A stretch of 64,000 nt of DNA from Anarhynchus alexandrinus (taxonomy: Eukaryota; Chordata; Aves; Charadriiformes; Charadriidae). The notes under the pieces are model-generated. The model worked only from the letters and a program-made list of their open reading frames with translations. It had not been told where the DNA came from and ran no database searches. Below, in pieces: positions 23,213 through 33,640 of the stretch (the stretch's first letter is position 1; each line of letters opens with the position of its first letter). Location: contig VUYV01000124.1 in assembly GCA_008711295.1 (NCBI GenBank), forward strand, positions 2,281,429 to 2,345,428, in the 5' to 3' direction. A program made the translations under genes and the position numbers.

Positions 23213-25751
23213 CAACAATAACTTTTGGCAGGTACAGACGCTGTACTTTTCATAAAATGGGGAGAGCTATTTCAGCAATTTATTGCCGTGCACTTGGACA
23301 ATGGTTTCATGTTTTATGCTGTGTTTTTCTTAGCCACTGAATTGGAAATAATACTTATGAAAGGTGTGTTGAGAGTCAATTAAAGTCTCTTAAGTTGTCA
23401 TGCATCCTAAACTAGAAGGTACTCCAGAAATGTGGAGAATTATAGCTCACAACACTAGCAAGAGAGGCAAACTTCACTTGGTTCAGGACTCGCGCTTAGC
23501 TTGGCTGCTTCTTGGAACTATCCTTTTGAAAGCCATGTTGCACCACTTCTGGTTATCTCTCAGGCACCTGGGGACAACCTTCTTCAATTCCTGAACTGTT
23601 ATTCTAAACATCTGTGGTTGGGGGGAGCGGGCGGGGGTCAGACGTAATTACATGCAGTTGTCAGTCTGAGACACTGATTGACATTTTTGCATCCTCTTTG
23701 CTAACTGGCATACACTGGTCTGAGAGGAGGGAAAACAAGGCGTTAGTGAGAGGTGTGAAGTATCAAAGGGGTAAAAGAGAGGACTGAAGCAGCCAAATGT
23801 TCTCGTCAGTGTTGCTGAAATTAGAAATAAAAGAAGGAAGTCTGGCTAGATGTCTGTGTGTACGCGGCCTGAAAAATCAGTTTCAAAATCCCTGTTTTGA
23901 CAATAAAGGAGAAAGTGTCTCTCTCTCAAAGAAACTGTGGCAAGGTTGGTCTCTGGGATCTTCCATAACAAGAAAAGCAGTAAGACATAGAGGTGGAGGG
24001 AATCTGGGGCACCTGTCTCCAGGGGTAGGGAGAGCTCAGTGTAGCACCAGTGGGTATCCGGCTGGATGGTTCCCGGCGGCAGCTCTCTGCAGCCCAAAAT
24101 GCTAACCACATCTTTGTATGGGGTCAGCCCTGTGCATCCTGCTTACTGAGTGTGTTTCTCCTATAGCACTTCGCATTTGCAGACTCATGGGTGACCCAAA
24201 AGAGAAAATGCTCAATATCTTAGTTCATCTGTAACACAGACGAAGGAGAGGCATAGCGAAAGCTGTAGCTGCTGTGTTCCAAAAAAAGGTTTCAAAACCT
24301 GCTCAGTAGCATAGCTGTTGAATTTTGAAGCTCCTAAATACATCTGGATGAGCAGCTGGGTGTTAAAAACTTTTAGAATCAAGATGCAGAGAACAATCTT
24401 GCCAATGGTGATCCTCCAGGGTCTTGGAAATGGCTCCAGCTACCCCCAAAAATGTAGGTTATGGCATAATAAGAGATGAGTGATGGAAGTTTTAGACCAG
24501 AATATAGAACGTAGGAACTTCTAAAAAACAACTTAAACATACTCCATCAGCAGCTGGAGACCAGTCCCAAAAAGCAGAGGGAGAAATCCATTTCTTTGCA
24601 GAGAAGCAGCAACTTGGAGGGATTTAAAGGTCACTGTTCATTGGATGTTTTACATGGACGCTTTCTGTTTCACTGTATGTGCATGTGTATAGGTGAAACT
24701 TAAAACAGTAGGTTTCACCTTCTGAAATAACTACACAGACCCTTGTACTTCTTGATGATCTTGCACTTGCTCTGAGTCGCTGTGTTTGAATTTCCAGCAC
24801 AGGTCCAGGGCAAGTTTCATTTTTATATCTTGTATTTTCCAGAGGCTTTTCTTTCTGCAAGAAATGGGAAAGCCTAATGTTATCCTCTGCTACTAACTAC
24901 TTTATGTCCACTGGAAAAAAAAGTAAGAATAGAGAAACAGAGAAAAGAAGGGAATGATCTGAAGTCTTGGGGAAAGCAGAATAACTATTTTTACATGAAG
25001 ATGGTCAAAGAATTTTCCATAAAGTTTTATGGTTAGAAAGGCTGCTTTTTGTCAGTGTTTTCAGTGGAAAACCTCTTTTCATCCTTCAGTGGAGTAAGGT
25101 TCAGCAAAAAATTTCCGCTCTATTTTAGACTAGCTAACTAGGAGGTTTTGATCAAAGAAAGGCAATTGCTTACTGTTCGGCCTTCTTTTCCGACAAGACT
25201 CGCAGCCAGACTCAGCCAACACACAAAGTCTCTAGACTTAGAAACAAAAACTCCATGCAGATGTTTTTCTTAAAGTTGTCCTCAGCCCAGGAGCCCAAAG
25301 CAGTTTTTCATACCACTGGAATGAGACCGACCATATTTTCTTGTTGAACATGTGCTTTAACTGCATGTTTAACTCTCTTGCTTAACACAGACAGGCAATT
25401 AAAGTTTCACCCTCACCATCCCCATGCCGCTTGGGAGGTGTGTTAAAATTAAATTTAACCAAAAGCAGCAGCTGGTAGTGCTGCAGAAAGGACATGTAAA
25501 AGATGGTTAGACGTTGCAAATGTGAAAAGCAGTATATGTGTCATAGTCACAGGTCATTTGAGAAAGGAAAAAAAAAAATCAGAAAACCAGAAATAAGGGA
25601 GTACTGCGTATTGCCAACACCTCTGTAGAAGAAATTTGTGTACTTTCACCCAACATAACTGGAGTCTGGCTTGATGTGCTTCAGTTGATGGAAAAAATGT
25701 CCATACTTATTTAGCATGTCTGTTTCAAGGTAGTTGATGAGATCGTTGAGG

Positions 25752-25798
25752 TTCAATACCAACTCCATTGTGGGTGTTCAGTACCAAATCCATTATGG
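25752..25798 (+). repeat. Two-copy 22-bp imperfect tandem repeat
   Basis: TTCAATACCAACTCCATTGT at 25752 recurs as TTCAGTACCAAATCCATTAT at 25777, a period of 25 bases with three differences over 22. The pair is flanked by the inverted words TTGAGGTT (left) and AACCTCAA (right), so the whole block could fold. Confidence 0.75.
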
Positions 25799-26473
25799 TA
25801 TCAACCTCAAGGAAGCTCAGTGGCTCCCAGGGGTAGTATGGCTTCATCCCAGGCAGGGTCAGCGGTAAACCCATCTCTCTGCACTACAAATCCATTCTCC
25901 CTCTTTTTTCTGTCCTGTCTTACAGTGTTCCTCCTAAAAAGTAACGGCTCAGTCTCTGAGCTGCTCTTTTCTAATGGAGCTGGCTGTAAAACATCACCCT
26001 CTTTTTTTTTTTCTTAAGTTCATTATCTACCAAGGATTGAAGAATAGTGGTTTCTAAATTAATTTGAAGATGTCCTGTAGAATGTAAGCTCAGAAACACA
26101 GACCCAGTATTATATCCCCTTAAGTATGGCACCCAGCATACACTGGATCTCTTTTTATCTTTAGATACACAATGCTGTGCTCTCTATTTTATGTACAAAG
26201 GAAATTAAATGTACTTTTTTCTTTAAAAGCTGAGATCTTCATCCATCACCAGCTGTCAGTTCCTAATAATGTTGCCCAGAGAAGTGTTATCTGTGATTTA
26301 GTGGCTTTAGTGGACTGTCTTTTGTTGAATAGAGGACGGCAGAATAAAATTTCAGCTTAATATAGCTCTTTTCATACTCCTTCTGAATAAACAGAGGAAG
26401 AGAGGAAAGCAAGAGCAAAGAATCTTGGGTTCCAGGCTCCAGTTTCTTCTGTTTTGCAATAGGTAGCGCATTT

Positions 26474-26547
26474 TAAGAAAGAGAAGGGAGGAAAATGAAA
26501 GTGAGAAAAAGGAAATAAGAGAAAAGAAGAAATGTGGAAAGAAAAAA
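26474..26547 (+). repeat. Purine-rich tract
   Basis: About 74 bases made almost wholly of A and G (AAGAAAGAGAAGGGAGG and similar) with only a few pyrimidines. Such tracts are common low-complexity DNA in vertebrates. Confidence 0.75.
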
Positions 26548-28654
26548 GCTTAGGGATAAAAATAGTAATAGAAAACAGAGTGTTCTTTCTGACTGGTCCC
26601 TCTGGATAGAGTAGGAAGGAAAATTGTTTCTGTCTCAGGAAAAACTTTTGAGCTCAAAAAATACTCGTCTCAAGTCAGAAGGAAAAGTCAAGTATAATAT
26701 TTTGCAAGCTAGTGGTTTTAGAAATACTTTTATTTCTGAACTGCAATGTTTTCTTTTGCTTTTCATGTTTTTCCATTCTTGATTCTTTTTCCTCAGGTAG
26801 CTTAACTCTGGAAATGAAAAACCACCTTCTTAAAAGCGTGTTTTTCACTTGAAGGACTGTCAGCACAAAATGTTTCAACAGTTTCCAAATCTTTTCACAA
26901 AAAATGTTCCCAATAAGAGTAAAGATCTATCAAAATAGACCCCTCTCACTGGACAGGTTGCAAAATGTCAATCAACCAGATTAAAAAGAAAATACTGTAA
27001 AAGATCTTTTATCAGCTGTACCAGTCAGTTCCTTTGTTAAATGGTGAACGCGGATCCTGCTCGCTGACGAGTGTGACTGCACACCTCTGTGGCTGCGTAC
27101 GCCCGCGTTCTCCCCGCCAGATGCACACACCTGCACTCGGGAAGTTGCACACTTGCAGTTTAACAGAGGATTTTGCTGTTCAGTACCTCGTAAGAAAAGA
27201 CCTGCCCCGTACTGCATCCGAGATTCTGCTGTCCCAGGTAATGGCATCGTATACTTTTACATAAACTGATGAAGTTGCCTCTAAAAACTCGTTCCCCTTC
27301 CTCCCTGCTTTCACTAATACTACGACCTAAATTTATTTCTGTTTAGTTCATCTTAAATAATGTCATTTTTTATTAGATATTCAAACAGAACACCCATATA
27401 TCATAATATAATAAGAAGAAACCCAACATTTTCCCCAGTCTAAAAAAAGGCACTGCCCCTATTTAAAGTGCTCGGAATAGGTTTTCCATCATTTTAAGTT
27501 ACCTGTCTAGCAACAAATTGGCAATCAAAGATGGAAAGACTCCAGTCCTACTCACGTTTATATATGTATTTAAAGTGACTACAGTCCATCCAGTTTTGGA
27601 GTGGAGTCATGTCTTACCATTATTTGGCTATCTACCCCACTGCAGAGGCTTTTTTGCCTTGCAAACATCCTGACTGGGCTGTAGATGTGATTCAAGTTAA
27701 ACGCGTATTTTCAGTACCAAAGTCTGAGTTTGCACATTTCTTAAAATGGGTCTCTTGGGCTGTGTGCTCCCTGTGAAGTGCAAACATCCTTATCGGCTGC
27801 GCTGGAGTAATAGACAGCAAAATCGTATGTTGTATTTTTATCATCCTTTAAATCAAGATGAACTTGAATGCAGTTTGATCAAATTTTTAAAAGTTCACCC
27901 TGGCCCTGGTACGGGGGTTTTGGGGAAGGTTTAAAAGAGAATTATGACAGACAGTGTTCTGCAACTTGACTTAGGGAAGTCATTGCAGAGGAACGGCTGG
28001 GAATATTCACGGCATGTTTCAGCTTAGCTAAAAAATCCTATATTTTAAATAATCAGAAATTTAAATTTCTTAAATGCTTGTGTGTACGTCTATTTTAGTG
28101 TATCTTCCATGACCAGCATAGAACGTGTCCTTTTTTGTTAAGTGGACTGAGGTTTCTGACTAGTCCGGGTTATGCAGACATTGCAAGAAAAAGATGGCTA
28201 TGGGAACCTGTGCTTTCTATGGACAGACCCAGTGGGCTGGTCAGTGAGTTTCAATACGAATAGGAGGAGGAGGCATTTATCTCTTATCTTTCATCTATTC
28301 AAGAAGATTTCTTACCCCTGTAATGAATTATTCACAACAGAAATTAAAAATTGAGCAGTCTTTGTCCCTTGAAGCTACATAGGGTTGTGCAATGTTATCT
28401 GACACATCCGTTTTTCTAACACATACTGCACGTGATCTTAAAAGTGCAGATATCATTTCCTGGCAAAGCCAGATTTGCACTTTACTACCTTAGATTAACC
28501 TCACTATCTTGATAGTATCCTGTGTATATCATATCATACATGGGTCTCTCAGTTATTTATCCCTGAGGTGTCTATTGTTTTCCGCCCATCTTCTTTGCTA
28601 GCAGTAGAAGGATGCACAGGATTTTCTACAGCTTTCTAAGGTTAAAAACATCGT

Positions 28655-29043
28655 AGAATCATAGAATGGTTTGGGTTGGAAGGGACCTTAAAGATCACCT
28701 AGTTCCAACCCCCCTGCCATGGGCAGGGACACATTCCACTAGACCAGGTTGCTCACTAGACCGGGTTACTCAAACGTGGCCTTGAATACCTCCAGGGATG
28801 GGGCATCCACAACTTCTCTGGGCAACCTATTCCAGTGTCTCACCACCCTCAGAGTAAAGAATTTCTTCCTAATATCTAATCTAAATCTACCCTCTTTCAG
28901 TTTAAAACTGTTACCCCTCGTCCTATCACTACACTCCCTGATAAAGAGTCCCTCCCCATTGTTCCTGTAGACCCCCTTTAGGTACTTTCAGGCCACTACA
29001 AGGTCTCCCCAGAGCCTTCTCTTCTCCAGGCTGAACAACCCAA
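28655..29043 (-). mobile_element. CR1 LINE, 3' end with internal micro-duplication
   Basis: Starts AGAATCATAGAATGGTTTGGG on the + strand and continues through the CR1 3' UTR into the remnant of the ORF2 C-terminus (CTTCTCTTCCAGGCTGAAC-like sequence near 29015). The words ACTAGACCAGGTTGCTC and ACTAGACCGGGTTACTC sit side by side at about 28739-28772. Other CR1 copies have this word once, so the doubling is local to this copy. Confidence 0.93.
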
Positions 29044-30829
29044 TATTTCTTCTCCCAAAAAGGATATTGTCGTAAAAAAATTTTTTTTAAGTTCTGTTGC
29101 TGACAAACAGTATTGTCTTTAACTGCCATGTATTCTGTACAGCCTTTTTGCATTTCCCTCTCTGTGTGTTCACGTAATGCCAAGAAACTAGCGGGACAGC
29201 AGGTGTGTCTCTGCCCAGAGATACCGTGATTTAGGAACTCCTGCAGCAGTCGAACAAGGTATTTCTGCACCTTGTTCTTTTGTCCTTGGAGAAGTTTCTT
29301 TTGCCCTTGGAGGATTCACCACTCTCTGCTTTCTTTGCATGAAGAGGCGTAGCAGAAGATCTGAAATTTGGAAAATACATAATACCTTAAGGTCTCTTGT
29401 GTGTTGCCATATGACTGTTACAGCTGGGTTTTTAGAGGGTGTGCGTTATATATCAAAGATAGATAGATAGACAGACAGACACATATATTTAGACAGCCCC
29501 CAAGACTGCATTCCCCTTTCTGTGCGCACACAGTGGAGAACTGGAGCATACTGTCCCTTTGCAGGCACTGACCTGCCAAGGTGGGGACTTGCAGGGATCA
29601 CCTCAGAGGGATGAGGATGGTTGCCTTAGCAGGAACTGGCTCTGTGCAGTGACTGCCCACCCAGGTTACACTGAAGAGAAATCATTTTCCCACCGCAGAC
29701 GTGGTAGCTCAGTAGTAAGTCAAGTGCCTTGGCAAACAGTAACATCAAGGCACATGCAGACAGCCATCACCTCGTTCAAAGGTAGATGTCTACCAAGGTG
29801 GGTGTTGAATTGTGCTTCCACTGATCTTGGAAGGCACTTAGAAGATGAGTTTTGATTGCTTTGCCTTTATAAGTCTAGCTTTGGGTGAGCTGGATCCCAA
29901 GAAGTCCCTGCTTTTAGTGAGCAGTCTGGGGAACTCTACTTTTGGCTTTCATGGAAGTTTAGACAAAACCTTCAGCTGGGTGCTTGCAAAAACCGCGAGG
30001 GCCTGTGTTCCTCAGATAGTGCCCTGGAGCTTCTCTCCCTGAACCCTCTGGGACAGGGTTATGGGCTCTGAACGAGTCTGAAAATTAGGGCAGCTCTGAT
30101 AATGCTATAATTTTTTAATTGATTATTTCTTCTTTCTCTTGAAAAGCTGCTGACTTTCTTGACTGCTTAAATAAAGGTTACCTCGGTAAATTATTATTAC
30201 AAAGATCAGCAAATATCTTACACTGTCACACTGGTATTTAGATAGAAATTGCAATTGCCTATTACACAGGTAACGTATCTAAGCCTCCTTTCTGCAGAGG
30301 GCAGTCATGGCATGGACAAGGGTAAGTCATACTATAGGATTTCTTGGGCAGGACTGAATGCAGTCCTGTCTGCTGGATGAAATAAGCCAAGGGAATACAT
30401 CTTTTCCTACTTCTGAAGCAAAGTTTTGCTTAGGCCATCCTTTGGCCAGAGCTCACGTTGTATGGGCAATGAGGTCAGAGGATCCATAGTCTCCTCCAAG
30501 TCAACAGGGAGCAATAAAAAGATATTTTCTGCCATTAAAGATAACCTTGTGTACAGCAAGGGCATGAACAGCGTGTCAGCAAACTGGCCCTCTGAGACTT
30601 CTTTATTGATGCTGCTTCAGGTTTCTTGTAACATGCAAACCAGCATTATTATTACAGTAGAGAACTGGCACAGACCTTTCAGGATTATGTATTAAGAGCA
30701 GCAAGTCAAATACCATCTGCCTAATGTGATAAATCCTAAGCATTATTCCAAAGAGGTTTGCCTGAATGTCCTCTGCAGAGCGCATAGAGGCAGCCGCCAG
30801 TTGCTTTCATCCTCAGTCCCCTTCCCGTT
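29044..30829. other. Intergenic DNA with a GATA/GACA microsatellite
   Basis: No coding region is supported. A (GATA)n(GACA)n run occurs at 29458-29482. The open frames at 29559-29855 and 29845-30042 lack any recognisable domain. Confidence 0.6.
29458..29482 (+). repeat. (GATA)n/(GACA)n microsatellite
   Basis: Three to four GATA units followed by three GACA units, then ACATATAT. Likely length-variable between individuals. Confidence 0.9.
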
Positions 30830-30903
30830 ATCGCTTCGTGGCCTTTTGGCTGAGATCAAGTGCAGTATCAGTTGAAGTCTTGGCATGTCCTCTCTTTCGG
30901 GAC
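30830..30903 (+). pseudogene. Truncated U2 snRNA pseudogene
   Basis: ATCGCTTCGTGGCCTTTTGG then CTGAGATCAAGTGCAGTATC matches the start of the spliceosomal U2 snRNA (ATCGCTTCTCGGCCTTTTGG, CTAAGATCAAGTGTAGTATC) with few changes. The next part fits U2 after a deletion of about 10 bases, with ATCAGTT and then GTCCTCTCTTTCGGGAC for GTCCTCTATCCGAGGAC. The branch-site-pairing region GTGTAGTA is mutated to GTGCAGTA. Similarity ends near 30903, so roughly the last half of the RNA is absent. No U2 promoter element is recognisable upstream. This is a dead retroposed copy. Confidence 0.8.
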
Positions 30904-32345
30904 TCTGTCCGGGCCTGGCAGCAGGCTGGGCTCAGGGACCTCCTAGCTCTTTTCCATCTGTAACTACTACCATTCCTGCTCTTTTAAGACACCTGGCAGC
31001 TTTTAGAAGTCAAGTCTCCTTTAACATGCCTTGCGATTACAGCTGAAATGCATTGGCCTGAATTACTTCTGTGTCAAAAGGCAGGTGGGCCTCTGTCTTC
31101 TGGAGTGGTAGGAATTGCAGTGTGGTTGGAGGGTTTGTTTTTGTCCTGTTGAAGACCAACAAAAACCATTTATCTGTACCAGGAGGTTCTTTCCTTTTTT
31201 TTTTTTTTTTTTTTTNCTTCAATGCTTAGAGGAAATAAACCCAAGCATTTTTGGAAGAAGACAATGCAGGTAAGTCCTCAGAGAGCTTTGCACCCCTGCA
31301 TCAATGTGGTTCTGGGTCCAGGCAACAAACACCTCTTGCATAGGAAGTCCATAAAATACTGTGATGATAATACAGTGATAATATGTCCATGTTTTTCTAG
31401 TTTTGGTCATTGTAAACTTCTTAAATTCAAAGCTAAGTAACCACAAGGGACACTGTAATTGCCAGCCAGACTTAGTGCCTAAAGACCTTACCTAATCCTG
31501 GCTTTTATACAAGGATCTATTAATTTGCAATGCAAAAGAGTTTGTTGGGCAGTCAGAATGGGGGTAAGATGCTGATGCCCCAGGTAAAAACCTTTAGATG
31601 CTATTTTATCTGGGATTTTGCTGGGACACTGAGGTTTTTTCATGCCCTGTCTTCCTGAGCTGTGACCCATTCTAACTACTGTGACAGGAGATGGATGCCT
31701 CTGTTAGAGCCTGTGATATAATGCAGGCGGTGTGTCCCTTCCTTCCCAGTTCATTTTTCATCCTGATGTGACCGCAGCAGTCTGAATTCCAAGCGAGGAG
31801 AGCTCCACTAGCAGATTTTGGCCAGAGATCTGTGTGCGTTTTTCAGGTGAGTTCTTCTCAGAGCTGTCCCTGCTTTGCTTTCTGTAGCGAACCTGCCTTG
31901 GGGATTATATGGAACAGTTGCATCAGTGTAATTACATGAAGCATAGGGGTTTTGTGGTTTGTTGGGTTTTTTTTCTTTGCTGAATTCACTCATGGAACAG
32001 GAAATCATATGTATTATCTCTGGAAGAGACCATAAAAAGAAATAGTGGAACTTTGTGTGTAACTCAAAGGAGTTTCACTTCAGCGTTCCTACATCAAAGC
32101 CTGTAACTACAGGGTATCTTCCAGTCTTTGTGTTGGGGGAGAGCATTAAAAACCTCCACCATTGTCTTTGCAGCTACTCTTTGTAGAGATGGTACATGGA
32201 GGATGTTGTAAATTTCCCTTCCACCTAGGAAGGGCTGGCGAAGCACCCTCCAAAACTGCTTTTGGGGAAGCAGCAGCCAGCTCTACATCCCTTGGCACAG
32301 GGAGGGATGTAGGACACTTCAGGAAATAGGAAGTTTCCTGAAAGT
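30904..32345. other. Intergenic DNA, with a candidate mini-exon at 31230-31269
   Basis: Contains a T-rich tract (31192-31215) broken by a single N at 31216, then CTTCAATGCTTAG, a 40-base segment, and a perfect CAG/GTAAGT donor at 31270. The segment could be a spliced exon of an unannotated transcript, but there is no protein homology. The remainder has no feature I can support. Confidence 0.4.
31216..31216. other. Single N at the end of a poly(T) run
   Basis: One undetermined base follows 24 bases of T-rich sequence. It marks an assembly join and the true length of the run is unknown. Confidence 0.95.
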
Positions 32346-32520
32346 TTCTCTGGAACAGGTTGCCCAGAGAAGTTGTTGAGGCCCCATCCCTGGAGGTGTT
32401 CAAGGCCAGGCTGGACATGGCCTTAGGCAACCTGGTCTAGTGGGAGGTGTCCCTGCCTATGGCAGGGGTGTTGGAACTCGATGATCTTCAAGGTCCCTTC
32501 CAACCTAAACCATTGTATGA
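32346..32520 (+). mobile_element. CR1 LINE 3' end, plus orientation
   Basis: Begins TCTGGAACAGGTTGCCCAGA and ends CCTAAACCATTGTATGA, which is the CR1 3' terminus read in the sense direction. It retains only the last 175 bases. It shares nearly all bases with the copy at 48133, including AACTCGATGATCTTCAAGG, which marks them as one subfamily. Confidence 0.93.
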
Positions 32521-33299
32521 AACCTGCAGGAAACTTCTGGCTGGCTTTTGTGGGAAGGCAGCAACGTCTTCCAGAGTCTTAGTCTCCCAGCTGATTTTTG
32601 TCTCAAAGATCTGTCTGGTCTAATGACACAAGTTGTGGGAGGCCAGGTTTTCTTTGCTGTCTCTTGCTGCTATTTTTGGGATGTGATTTTTCTCTTTCAG
32701 TTGGCTGGGCGTGGAGGGAGTGTTGCTATGCTTTAGGGAACACTGCAATTAGATTCTCTCAAAACAATCATGATTAATAATTATGACTGTTTTGTTACTA
32801 AAAAAGGAGAAGGTAGAAATAAATAATAAACCACAGTTACTTTGAAGGCAATCTCTGTCTCTCTCTGCGTCTCTTTGAAGAGCTTTGCACAGACCTAGGA
32901 GCATTTGGGCAATCCTTAGGGGACAGCAAAGTCCTCATTTCCATACGTGGCAGTGAGCCTTGCTCCACTGTAAGTAATCCAATGAGTTCTCTGACAGAAG
33001 AACCGCATTTACCAGTTGGTGACTCTCCTTTGGTAAATCCCAGATAACTGCAGCAGCTGGGCAAATCTCAACTGCGTTCCAAATAATTAGCACAAGTATT
33101 TGAATCAATAATGGCAGGGAAGCTACTGAAACAGCTTTCCCGAAACAAATCGGTGAATAAACACTGAAAACTTTCCGTCCAAGTGAAATCTGTTTACCGA
33201 GGATAGCTTCTTTCTCCCTGTGAGCACATGGCCTCAGGCCTGCGGTGTCTAACAGAAGCTGTCGCTACCTGAAATGGTACTTCATTGTCCCATTAGAAG

Positions 33300-33640
33300 C
33301 TGAACTGGAGAAGTGTCCCGCTAGCCGCTGGCCCCGTTTGCCAGCCGCAGATGGGCTGGGGTGGTGAGAGCGGGGACACCACGCGGAGCGGTGAGCCTGG
33401 GTGCTGGGAGGGCAGGGCACGGCTGGCTGCCCGGTGGAGGAAAAACCATCTGTTTTCTTCGAGTCTCTGTAGAAATGGAATATCCCGTGCAGCGAGGGCC
33501 TGGCAGCGTTGCTGCCCGTCTCCCCCGGGCGCTGCAGCTCAGTGCCCGAATGCTGTCAGGACTCCTTCGCCGTGAAGAGGCAGTCGGTTCAGGGGGCGGA
33601 GAGGGTGCAGGCTGCGCCGTCCTGGTGGCAGCGCTGCTGC
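33300..33640. promoter_or_regulatory. CpG-rich patch, possible regulatory element
   Basis: This stretch is clearly richer in G, C and CpG than its AT-rich surroundings. It includes a GC box (GGGGCGG, 33593-33599) and several GCG words. It could be a distal enhancer, an alternative promoter or a non-coding RNA start. No matching exon is recognised next to it. Confidence 0.25.

Larger units (their letters stand above)
20564..28654. other. COX16 3' flank and intergenic DNA
   Basis: After the COX16 3' UTR there is about 8 kb with no supportable gene. It holds two perfect palindromes (21307-21352), a (CAAAA)n patch at 23191-23212, a two-copy 22-bp repeat at 25752, and a purine-rich tract at 26474-26547. 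A CpG-containing stretch at 27045-27125 is short and isolated. No open frame exceeds about 100 codons or resembles a known protein. Confidence 0.6.

Noticed and set aside
29704..29780. tRNA-like boxes (TAGCTCAGTAGT and GTTCAAAGG)
   Set aside because: The A-box-like and B-box-like words are about 69 bases apart, and no cloverleaf arms pair around them. This is chance or an unrecognisable SINE relic.
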